64,000 nucleotides of DNA, taken from Micromonospora rhizosphaerae (GTDB taxonomy: Bacteria > Actinomycetota > Actinomycetes > Mycobacteriales > Micromonosporaceae). Each line of letters begins with the position of its first letter. Within the stretch, counting starts at the first letter, position 1. The notes beneath the pieces are model-generated. The model did no database searches, had not been told where the DNA came from, and was given only the letters and a program-made list of their open reading frames with translations. The position numbers and the translations under genes were made by a program. Positions 8,342-15,837 of this stretch are shown in pieces. The stretch lies in contig NZ_FMHV01000002.1 of assembly GCF_900091465.1 (NCBI RefSeq), positions 5,270,001-5,334,000 of the forward strand, in the 5' to 3' direction.

Positions 8342-8840
8342 ATGACCAACCAGAGGCCGACCGTCGTCCTCGTACACGGCGCCTTCGCCGAATCCGCGAG
8401 CTGGTCCGGGCTGGTCGAGCGATTGCAGGACCGGTCCATCGACGTCGTCGCGGTCGCCAACCCGCTGCGCAGCGTGCCGGGCGACGCCGCCTACCTCAGC
8501 GACGTGATCGCCGGGGTCGGCGGACCCGTGGTGCTCGTCGGCCACTCATACGGCGGCATGGTGATCACCGACGCCGCCGCGGGAAGCGACAAGGTGGCGG
8601 GCCTCGTCTACGTCTGCGCGTTCGCGCCCGACCAGGGCGAGTCCGCGTTCGATCTGGCGAACAAGTTCCCAGGAAGCACCTCGGCCGTCCGCCCTCACCG
8701 CGAAGCTGCCGACGGACGCCCCGGCGTGGAAGTCGATCCCGTCGTGGTTCGCCTTCAGCGACGAGTGCATCCCGGCCGCCCTGCACTGCTTCATGGCGAA
8801 CCGGGCCGGCGCCAAGGGCGTCCGCGAGGTGCCCGGCGCG
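8342..8840 (+). pseudogene. alpha/beta hydrolase, frameshifted and 3'-truncated
   Basis: The intact first part starts at ATG 8342 after AGGAG and encodes VVLVHGAFAESASWSGLVER and VGHSYGGMVITDAAAG, like the secreted hydrolase at 2528. Near 8680-8691 the homologous frame shifts by one base. The continuation reads ALTAKLPTDAPAWKSIPSWF and then CIPAALHCFMANRAG. Similarity stops at REVPGA, about 8840, so the region with the catalytic histidine is absent. Two independent lesions make a functional enzyme unlikely. The gene has the ECF41-like promoter at 8277 and so probably belonged to the sigma factor's regulon. It lacks a signal peptide, unlike its relative. Confidence 0.75.
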
Positions 8841-8949
8841 TTGTTTCCGCCTTGCGATCGCGGCGCTGGTGGCTTCCATCGTCCGCTGAAGACGGCGCTG
8901 ATGGGCGTTCGAAGCGGGATCCAGGTATCGAACGGAGAAGGGCGGCGCG

Positions 8950-9564
<615 letters not shown>

Positions 9565-9593
9565 GGGCACGGCAGGAGAACGCTCCCGCCTGT

Positions 9594-9614
9594 GACACCC
9601 GGGCGCCGGGTGTC
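9594..9614 (+). terminator. GC-rich hairpin after the TMEM175 gene
   Basis: GACACCCGG and CCGGGTGTC form a perfect 9-bp stem with a 3-base loop, 30 bp after the stop codon at 9564. No T-run follows, as is usual for actinomycete terminators. Confidence 0.5.
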
Positions 9615-9641
9615 GCGACTTCGGGGACATTTCGGCGGAGG

Positions 9642-9668
9642 TGTCACAGGCCGAGGGTGTTCCCGGTC
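9642..9668 (+). promoter_or_regulatory. second ECF41-like promoter
   Basis: TGTCACA at 9642-9648 is followed after exactly 16 bases by GGTC at 9665-9668, three of four matches to the CGTC -10 element. It lies 52 bp upstream of the epimerase ATG at 9721. The same -35 sequence and spacing as the site at 8277 suggest control of both genes by the sigma factor at 7230. Confidence 0.55.
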
Positions 9669-9720
9669 TTAACTGGTGACCGGATGGCAACTGATACCCC
9701 GGCCAACAGGAAGGCTCGTC

Positions 9721-10476
9721 ATGAAGATCGTTGTAATCGGCGGCACTGGCCTGATCGGGTCCAAGGTCGTGGCGAAGCTCGACGAGCTCGGCCACGAGGC
9801 GGTGCCGGCGTCACCGAAAACCGGCGTCAACACCATCACCGGCGAGGGCCTGGCCGAGGCGTTGGCCGACGCGTCCGTGGTGATCGACGTGTCGAATGCC
9901 CCCTCGTGGGAGGACACCGCGGTGCTGGAGTTCTTCGAGACCTCCACTCGCAATCAGCTTGCGGCGGAGGCGACGGCCGGTGTGGGCCACCATGTGGCGC
10001 TGTCGATCGTGGGGACCGAGCGGCTGCCCGAGAACGGCTACTTCCGGGCGAAGGTTGCGCAGGAGAAGCTGATCGAGGACTCGTCGATCCCGTTCTCGAT
10101 CGTGCACGCGACGCAGTTCTTCGAGTTCGTCCCGAGCATCGCCGACAGCACCGCGGACGGTGGCACGGTCCGGATGCCACCGGTGCTCTTCCAGCCCATC
10201 GCCGGCGACGAGGTGGCCCAGGCAGTCGTCCGGGCGTCGGTGGGGTCGCCGTTGAACGGGCGGGTCGAGGTCGCCGGGCCCGAGCGGCTCCCGATGAACG
10301 AGTTCTTCCGGAACGCCCTGGCTGCTTCGGGCGATCCGCGTGAGGTGGTCACCGACCCGCACACGCGCTACTACGGATCCGAGTTGGAAGAGCAGAGTCT
10401 GGTGCCGGTCGGTGAGGCGGTGCTCGGGGAGATCAAGTACGCCGACTGGCTGGGCCGGACCAAGTCCGGCAAGTAG
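9721..10476 (+). CDS. NAD(P)-dependent epimerase/NmrA-like SDR
   Basis: A 251-residue atypical short-chain dehydrogenase. The N-terminus IVVIGGTGLIGSKVVAKL has the GxxGxxG dinucleotide-binding motif. HHVALSIVGTERLPENGYFR covers the region that holds the active-site tyrosine and lysine in related enzymes. The C-terminal half contains PIAGDEVAQAVVRA. Length and motifs match the NmrA/SDR_a5 group of NAD(P)H-binding proteins. A good AGGAAGG site precedes the ATG. It resembles the protein encoded at 11342. The ECF41-like promoter upstream fits the known pairing of ECF41 sigma factors with oxidoreductases or epimerases. The substrate is unknown. Confidence 0.85.
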   Translation: MKIVVIGGTGLIGSKVVAKLDELGHEAVPASPKTGVNTITGEGLAEALADASVVIDVSNAPSWEDTAVLEFFETSTRNQLAAEATAGVGHHVALSIVGTERLPENGYFRAKVAQEKLIEDSSIPFSIVHATQFFEFVPSIADSTADGGTVRMPPVLFQPIAGDEVAQAVVRASVGSPLNGRVEVAGPERLPMNEFFRNALAASGDPREVVTDPHTRYYGSELEEQSLVPVGEAVLGEIKYADWLGRTKSGK

Positions 10477-10614
10477 CGCACCGGCCCACGCGCCGCGCAA
10501 GGACCGCCGTGCCCCTCGCCCGTCCTGACCATGCCGACCCCACTCCAGGCGACAACGGGCCAGCCGACAACGGGCGCGCCAGGCCGACATCCATCGAAAT
10601 CACCAGGAGGAACG

Positions 10615-10854
10615 ATGAGCGCTCCGACCGGAGACAACGACTCATTGCACGAGCTCGAGGCCGAGGTCGAGGCGGAACTGGCCATGGCCGAGTCGAGCCG
10701 CCCCGAGGAGGCCGTCACGCTACCGGTCACCCAGTGGCTGTTCGATCCGGCTGACGCCCAGCGCGAGGAAGTCGGCCTCCGCAGCCTTCTTGGCGCGGTC
10801 GAGGCGCTGGAAGGCGACCCTCGATTCGGCCACCCGACGGACGGACGTGCCTGA
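10615..10854 (+). CDS. 79-residue acidic protein, paralogue of the one at 1654
   Basis: The start ATG at 10615 follows AGGAGG. The protein has SLHELEAEVEAELAMAESS, then QWLFDPADAQREEVGLRSLL, matching the 1654 gene in length and in nearly every central residue. The tail (DPRFGHPTDGRA) differs. The function is unknown. It lies 138 bp after the epimerase and may be co-transcribed. Two conserved copies facing opposite directions 9 kb apart, each near carbon-metabolism or oxidoreductase relics, suggest an old duplication. Confidence 0.75.
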   Translation: MSAPTGDNDSLHELEAEVEAELAMAESSRPEEAVTLPVTQWLFDPADAQREEVGLRSLLGAVEALEGDPRFGHPTDGRA

Positions 10855-10981
10855 GACCCGCACCACGCCGACTCGGGGAAGCCACCTCTTCAACAGCCGG
10901 AGCAAGGCCTGCGGCCAACGTCAGCGCGCCGTCAAGCGCCTGCCGACCCCTTGGCGACGCGCTGATCGGGCTCCGGCCCGG

Positions 10982-11251
10982 TCAGAGTTGGCCGAGCGCC
11001 GCGAACGGGTCAGCGCCCTCGCCGCTGTCGGCGGCCGCGATTCGGCGCCGCAGCGTGAATGTCTCGCCCGGTGCGAGGGTCACCTGACGCTGGCTCAGCA
11101 CCCAGTTGTAGGCGGCGTACGCGACGACGTTGGTGTCGTCGTAGACGAGCTGGTCGAGGTGTCCGACCGCAGCCAGGTCCAGTGGCTTGCCGACGGTGAC
11201 TCCGGACAGTTGCGGGTCGTCGGTGCCGGCTGAGACGGCCAGGGCCACCAA
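10982..11251 (-). pseudogene. C-terminal fragment of an unknown protein
   Basis: The frame encodes about 85 residues including LVYDDTNVVAYAAYNWVLSQ and RQVTLAPGETFTLRRRI, which look like the end of a beta-sandwich protein. I do not recognise the family. The open frame ends exactly where the 317-bp repeat begins at 11252, so the 5' part seems to have been lost by rearrangement. A free-standing short gene is less likely, since no start with a ribosome binding site is seen. Confidence 0.5.
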
Positions 11252-11568
11252 GCAAGGCCTCGGCCAGGGCCGGCCGCAGCAACGCCGCGTGCCGGCCGCC
11301 GTCCGATGGACTTCATCCGCTGACGGGCCGAAGTGCCCGGGTCAGCGGGCCGCGTGGATCCAGTCCTGGTAGTGCGTGGGGGCCAGGTGTGCGTCCGGGC
11401 CCGCGATGAGCACGTCGCCGGTGGCGACCGCGAACATGCCGGCTGCGTCGTCGGTGACGACGGTCCGGTCGTCGTGCTGTGCGGCCAGGGTGAGCCTGCC
11501 GAGGTCGTCGAGGGCGAAGACGTCCGGGCCGGCGACGTTCCGGATGCCTTGCAGCGGGGTGCCGGTGG
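11252..11568. repeat. 317-bp direct repeat, left copy
   Basis: This segment matches 63545-63861 with two mismatches (11345 G/A and 11556 G/A) in the same orientation, 52,293 bp away. It covers 90 bp of non-coding DNA and the last 75 or so codons of the epimerase gene at 11342. The gene continues intact beyond the repeat here, so this is the parent copy. Confidence 0.9.
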
Positions 11569-12082
11569 AGACGTCGACGACCGCGTCGACGACGTCCGCG
11601 GCGGCCATCGGCTGTAGCCGGGTACCGGGCAGGCGAACCGTGGTGTCGTCGGAGGTCCAGGACAAGACCGCGTTCATGAATTCAAAGAACTGGGTGGCAC
11701 GCACGATGGAGTACGGCGTGGGCCCCTGCCGGAGCAGTTCTTCCTGCAGGGTCTTGGCGCGGTAGTAGTCGAGCTGGGGCACCTGGTCGACACCGACGAT
11801 CGAGAGGATCACCTGGTGACGGACGCCGGCACGCTCCCCGGCGGCCAGCAGGTTGGTCATGGACGTACGGAAGAAGTCCAGGGACGCCTCGTCGAAGGTC
11901 GGCGAGTTCGCCACGTTGACCACGACGTCGGCGCCCGCCAGCGCCTGGTCCAGGCCCTCTCCCGTGATCAGGTCGACGCCGGTCGACGGCGACGCGGGGA
12001 CGGCCTCGTGTCCGGCCGCGGTCAGCTTCTGGACCACCTGCGAGCCGATCAGTCCGGTACCGCCGATGACTGTGAGCTTCAA
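11342..12082 (-). CDS. NAD(P)-dependent epimerase/NmrA-like SDR, second paralogue
   Basis: The protein begins LKLTVIGGTGLIGSQVVQKL with the GxxGxxG nucleotide-binding motif. It continues with QVILSIVGVDQVPQLDYYRA and a C-terminal domain holding AADVVDAVVDVSTG. It is a paralogue of the 9721 product with the same layout. I chose TTG at 12082, which follows GGAAGGGTGAGAG at normal spacing; a GTG three codons earlier (12091) is possible. It is divergent from an Rrf2 regulator with two palindromes in between, so Rrf2 control is likely. Its last 75 codons are duplicated at 63.6 kb. Confidence 0.85.
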   Translation of the reverse strand: MKLTVIGGTGLIGSQVVQKLTAAGHEAVPASPSTGVDLITGEGLDQALAGADVVVNVANSPTFDEASLDFFRTSMTNLLAAGERAGVRHQVILSIVGVDQVPQLDYYRAKTLQEELLRQGPTPYSIVRATQFFEFMNAVLSWTSDDTTVRLPGTRLQPMAAADVVDAVVDVSTGTPLQGIRNVAGPDVFALDDLGRLTLAAQHDDRTVVTDDAAGMFAVATGDVLIAGPDAHLAPTHYQDWIHAAR

Positions 12083-12144
12083 GGCTCTCACCCTTCCACG
12101 GCGTGCCGCGGAGCACGCCAATTTGTCGAGGACACAGCCCCGAA

Positions 12145-12192
12145 CTCGGATACTTTCTGTCCGAGACAATAACCGGATAGACTTTGTCCGAG
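12145..12192. promoter_or_regulatory. two Rrf2-type palindromic operators
   Basis: CTCGGATACTTTCTGTCCGAG lies at 12145-12165 and CCGGATAGACTTTGTCCGAG at 12173-12192. Each is an inverted CGGA...TCCG repeat with an AT-rich centre, about 27 bp apart centre to centre. They lie between the divergent epimerase and Rrf2 genes, upstream of both starts, which is where a self-regulating repressor would bind. Confidence 0.65.
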
Positions 12193-12209
12193 TCAAGCCG
12201 GGGGGGCGT

Positions 12210-12719
12210 ATGAAGCTGTCAGGTGGCGTCGAGTGGGCACTGCACTGCTGCGTGGTGCTGACCACCGCGACGGAACCGGTGCCGGCCGCCCGGCTCGCGG
12301 AACTGCATGACGTATCCGGCAGCTACCTGGCCAAACAGCTGCAGGCACTCTCCCGCGCCGGCCTAGTGACCTCCGTCCAGGGCAAGGCGGGCGGATATGT
12401 CCTGACCAGGGCACCCGAACTGATCACCATCCTCGACGTCGTCGCAGCCGTGGACGGCGCTCAGCCCGCGTTCGTGTGCACCGAGATCCGTCAGCGCGGC
12501 CCCCTGGCGACCCCACAGGAAGCCTGCACCCGGCCGTGCCCCATCGCCCGCGCTATGGCCGGCGCCGACGCCGCCTGGCGGGCCGCCCTGCAAGCGATAT
12601 CCATCGCGGACCTCGCCCGCGGTGTCGACGAGGACTACGGCCCTACCGCGCTCGCCAGCATCCGTACCTGGCTCAGCGGGCCGAACGACGGCGATACCGC
12701 GATTGTCGAGCAGGGGTAG
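12210..12719 (+). CDS. Rrf2-family transcriptional regulator with cysteine cluster
   Basis: A 169-residue winged-helix regulator. VEWALHCCVVLTTATEPVPA is followed by the recognition region VSGSYLAKQLQALSRAGLV and the wing SVQGKAGGYVLTRAPE, as in Rrf2 proteins. Cysteines in FVCTEIRQRG, EACTRPC and the N-terminal CC could bind an iron-sulfur cluster or sense redox state. The spacing is looser than in IscR or NsrR, so a simple thiol switch is possible. The ATG at 12210 follows a G-rich stretch. It probably controls itself and the divergent epimerase through the operators at 12145-12192. Confidence 0.9.
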   Translation: MKLSGGVEWALHCCVVLTTATEPVPAARLAELHDVSGSYLAKQLQALSRAGLVTSVQGKAGGYVLTRAPELITILDVVAAVDGAQPAFVCTEIRQRGPLATPQEACTRPCPIARAMAGADAAWRAALQAISIADLARGVDEDYGPTALASIRTWLSGPNDGDTAIVEQG

Positions 12720-12930
12720 ACGCGCGAGGCGATGTCGGCCTCGCGTGAGACCGACGGCGAGCACGAACGGCTGCGGGCGGCCGCCCAGGAGGCGCGGAGG
12801 CGGACTTCGGGCACCTACCCGTCCCGGGTAGCGCAACTAGAGCCGTCCTCGCTCAGCGCGCCCGCGCCGGCGGCATCGCCGCGCTGCCGTGCTCAACTCG
12901 GTGGCCGCGGTAGCGGACGATCGGAACGCA

Positions 12931-13215
12931 TCACGAGTCCTCCCTCGCGGTGCCGAAGAGGCGCTTCAGCTGTGCGGTGTGCTGCGGCAGGCTGCGCAGC
13001 CGGGCAAGGAACAAGGATTCCGCGAGCTCGTCCAGAGCCGCGTCGATGACGTCCAGGTCGTTCGGACGCAATGACGGGGCCCTGCGGGCCAGCCTGCGCA
13101 GCTCCGCTTCGATGACGGCGCGGCTGTAGTTGTGCATTTGCGCAACGAGATCCGAGGTGGGGTCGTCGGCGGGCGGGGCCGAGCGACGAGCAGCCAACAG
13201 CGGGTCAGTGGCCAT
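12931..13215 (-). CDS. 94-residue helical protein resembling the glutamyl-tRNA reductase dimerisation domain
   Basis: The start ATG at 13215 overlaps the end of the multicopper oxidase gene (13205), so the two are translationally coupled. The protein has VIEAELRRLARRAPSLRPND, then ALDELAESLFLARLRSLPQH, then AQLKRLFG. This helical pattern resembles the C-terminal dimerisation helices of glutamyl-tRNA reductase. That may be true homology or chance, and no catalytic domain is present. Its place after a copper oxidase suggests an accessory role that I cannot define. Confidence 0.65.
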   Translation of the reverse strand: MATDPLLAARRSAPPADDPTSDLVAQMHNYSRAVIEAELRRLARRAPSLRPNDLDVIDAALDELAESLFLARLRSLPQHTAQLKRLFGTAREDS

Positions 13216-15277
13216 GGCTTCGACTCCTGGCCGTACCGGTCCCGTGGGCGGTGTGCGAGCCGTGGAATGGCGTAGTGACACCGTCGTAGCAGAGCCGCAG
13301 CATCATCCCCTGATGTGCGTGGGGCAGGTTGTGGCAATGGTTCATCCAGATTCCGGGATTCGTGGCCTTGAACGCGACCTCCCACACCTCGCCTGGGCGG
13401 ACATCGAATGTATCCATCCACAACGGACTGCCGGACCGCGGCGTGCTGTTCCTGGACAGGATCAGCACGGGATGGCCGTGCAGATGCCAGGGGTGTGTTT
13501 CCAGGCTCCGGTTGACCACGGTGAACCGGACCAGCTCGCCCTCGGCGACGAGCTGATCCGGGATCGACGGGTGACCACGACCGTTGACCGTCTGCGCGTA
13601 CGCCGGCCGGCCGTCGAGCATGGCCACACCACGGTCCAGAACCATGGTGAAGTGCCGGTCGGCGCGGCTGCCGGCATCGAACGGCACGGCGGTCGGCGTT
13701 CCGTAGCGCAGCAGGTCGAGCTCGGGCCAGCCGGAGGTGTCCTCGACGGCCGTGTCCTCACCGGCGGTACCGGCGTGGTCATCCGGACGCAGCCGGAGGC
13801 CGCCGGCGTGATCGTTGTCGAGGACGAGCGCCACCGGAGTGTCCGGCATGACGAAGACCAGGTCGTACCGTCCGCCCCCGGGCATCCGCAGCCCGGCGTC
13901 GCTGACCTCGCCGGGTTGGTTGAGATCCCGGCCGTCGACGGCCGTCACCCGGAAGGGCGTTCCGGCCAACGCGAATCGATGTGGATCTGAGTCGGTGTTG
14001 ATCAGCCGCAACCGCACCTTGGTACCGGCCGGTGCGGTGTGTTCCGTGCGCTTGTCCTGATCGGCGAGCAGGACAGTGCCGTCGAATGTGTGCACGGGCA
14101 GCGTCAGATCCAGCTGCGCGGTGGAGGCATCGGCTTTGTCCACCCGCTGTCCGCGTGGCGTCACGACGAGTGTCCCGTACAGCCCTCGGCGCACCCCACG
14201 GTGAGACGCCTGGTGGGTGTGGTACCAGTAGGTTCCCACCTGATCGGCGCGGAACCGGTAGACGAACTCCTCGCCGGGCGCCACCACGTCCTGTGTCACG
14301 CCCGGTGCGCCGTCCTCACCGCACGCCACGTCGTAACCGTGCCAGTGCAGGGTCACTCCGTCGTCGATGTCGGTGTTGCGTAGCGTCACCTCGATCAGAT
14401 CGCCCATCTCGGCGGTGATCGGCGGACCTGGTGCCTGGCCGTTGTAGGTCCATGCCTGGATCTCACGTCCGGACGGGAGCCGGACGGTGGCGGTCTGCGC
14501 GGTGAGTACGTACTGCCGCCTGGTGCCGCCGGGTGCCGGTGCGCCGGCCCCTCGCAGGTCGGCCACTGACACGGGCGGCCCGGAGCTGGACGAGCGCCCG
14601 GGACCGCCTCCGGTAGCGGCGGATTCGGCCGGCATGAACAACAGGCCGACGCCGGTTGTGCCGGTACCCACCACCGCTGCTCCGCCCGCCAAGCTGATAA
14701 ACCGGCGGCGCGAAAATCCGGGCTTTCCGTGCGGTGCCGGGGTGGGCGCGATGTCGGCGCCGCCGGCGGTGTCGGCCGGTGCCGCTGCGACGCGCGCGGT
14801 CAGCAGCGCGACCGCGCAGACGACGGAGCTGGCGATCAGTGCGGTGCTCCAGGTCAGGGGGTAGCCGACCAGGAAGGTCACCATCAGCCCGGCCAGGGCC
14901 GCGTATCCGGCGGTGAGCAGCAGGACCACGCTACTTGCCGGTATCCCGTCGCCCGACGCCCGGCCGGCGAGCATGCCGGCCTCCGGCGCGCGCCTCGCCG
15001 CGAGCAGCCGCGGGCCGGCGATCAGGACGGAGGCCAACCCGACTGCTCCCAGCATGGGCAGGCCCAGCAGCACCTTCTCCTGCACAAACCACCAGCCCCG
15101 ACCGGCCAGCATCGCCACCGTCGTCACCCGGGCAAGGGTCACCAGCACAGCCGCCGCGAGGAGGCCGAGCGCGAGCCGGGCGCGCCGGGCGGCGGCGGTG
15201 GCGCCGGCCGCGAACCACGCGGCAACGCTCAGCAGCGCGACCACGTGGTCCGCGATGATCAACTGACCGGTCGTCAT
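13205..15277 (-). CDS. membrane-anchored multicopper oxidase
   Basis: A 690-residue protein with an unusual fusion. Residues 1-165 form about five membrane helices. A Tat-like SRRRFISLAGGAA segment follows at 189-201, then a copper oxidase. Copper ligands are clear: TLHWHGYD, WYHTHQASH, HPWHLHGHP and NHCHNLPHAHQGM, supplying type 1, 2 and 3 sites. Ordinary multicopper oxidases of this type are secreted without the leading membrane domain. The family oxidises Cu(I), phenols, metals or nitrite. The product is translationally coupled to the upstream membrane protein (4-base overlap at 15274-15277) and to the downstream 94-residue protein. Confidence 0.9.
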   Translation of the reverse strand: MTTGQLIIADHVVALLSVAAWFAAGATAAARRARLALGLLAAAVLVTLARVTTVAMLAGRGWWFVQEKVLLGLPMLGAVGLASVLIAGPRLLAARRAPEAGMLAGRASGDGIPASSVVLLLTAGYAALAGLMVTFLVGYPLTWSTALIASSVVCAVALLTARVAAAPADTAGGADIAPTPAPHGKPGFSRRRFISLAGGAAVVGTGTTGVGLLFMPAESAATGGGPGRSSSSGPPVSVADLRGAGAPAPGGTRRQYVLTAQTATVRLPSGREIQAWTYNGQAPGPPITAEMGDLIEVTLRNTDIDDGVTLHWHGYDVACGEDGAPGVTQDVVAPGEEFVYRFRADQVGTYWYHTHQASHRGVRRGLYGTLVVTPRGQRVDKADASTAQLDLTLPVHTFDGTVLLADQDKRTEHTAPAGTKVRLRLINTDSDPHRFALAGTPFRVTAVDGRDLNQPGEVSDAGLRMPGGGRYDLVFVMPDTPVALVLDNDHAGGLRLRPDDHAGTAGEDTAVEDTSGWPELDLLRYGTPTAVPFDAGSRADRHFTMVLDRGVAMLDGRPAYAQTVNGRGHPSIPDQLVAEGELVRFTVVNRSLETHPWHLHGHPVLILSRNSTPRSGSPLWMDTFDVRPGEVWEVAFKATNPGIWMNHCHNLPHAHQGMMLRLCYDGVTTPFHGSHTAHGTGTARSRSHGH

Positions 15278-15756
15278 GACGCCGGCTGGGCCGATCCGGC
15301 TGCCGGTCCGGGCGCCCCCGCGTCGGTGTCCACGCCGGCACGCCGATGCGGAACCGCGGACCTCGGCAGCGCTCGCGCCTGCCGGGCGACGGTCCCGGCC
15401 ACTGCCAGGATGATCAGACCGTTGATCGCGTGCAGGCCGAAGACGAGCTGGCCCGCCGTCGTGCTGGTGTCGCCCGTGTCGTTGAACGCCCTGGCGAGCA
15501 CCGCGATCACCACCTGGACAACGGCCAGCCCAGCGATCAGACCGGTCATCCCGATGAGCCGGCCGGGCATCCGGGCCAGCGCGGCGACGATTGTCATCAG
15601 GACCGGCAAGAGGAAGATCACGTACCCCATCGCGCGATGCGGCCGGAAGGACTCGTCGTTGGGCGCGGTGCTGAACGCGCCGCTCGCGGCGAAGTAGAAC
15701 TGTGCCACGACGACCAGCACGAGCAGGGCCGCAAGGCCGGCGAATACTTTTCGCAA
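15274..15756 (-). CDS. DUF6220-like four-helix membrane protein
   Basis: A 160-residue protein with four hydrophobic segments (AALLVLVVVAQFYFA, GYVIFLLPVLMTIVAALA, LIAGLAVVQVVIAVLA, FGLHAINGLIILAVAGT) and a proline/alanine-rich cytoplasmic tail. Histidines in FRPHRAMGY and GLHAINGL could ligate haem, as in small cytochrome b-like proteins, but this is only a suggestion. It is first in the oxidase operon and overlaps the oxidase start by four bases. Family assignment is from memory of the pattern and moderately sure. Confidence 0.7.
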   Translation of the reverse strand: MRKVFAGLAALLVLVVVAQFYFAASGAFSTAPNDESFRPHRAMGYVIFLLPVLMTIVAALARMPGRLIGMTGLIAGLAVVQVVIAVLARAFNDTGDTSTTAGQLVFGLHAINGLIILAVAGTVARQARALPRSAVPHRRAGVDTDAGAPGPAAGSAQPAS

Positions 15757-15796
15757 GATAGGCTCCTTCAGGTTGGTTGGATCACGACAGGTGACG

Positions 15797-15833
15797 GGCG
15801 GCGGCTGCCCAGGGGTTGCCGGCAGCCGCCGCC
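15797..15833 (-). terminator. strong hairpin after the MMPL gene
   Basis: GGCGGCGGCTGCC at 15797-15809 and GGCAGCCGCCGCC at 15821-15833 pair perfectly over 13 bp with an 11-base loop. The hairpin sits just past the MMPL stop codon (15838) and before the oxidase operon, separating the two transcripts. Confidence 0.65.
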
Positions 15834-15837
15834 TGCC

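Noticed and set aside
9591..9597. TGTGACA, a reverse-oriented ECF41 -35 element
   Set aside because: It lies within the terminator hairpin and would point back into the TMEM175 gene, with no CGTC at the right spacing.
12732..13049. Small plus-strand frame after the Rrf2 gene
   Set aside because: It runs over the coupled 94-residue gene on the other strand and turns into Arg/Ala repeats; only the first 40 codons look like protein.
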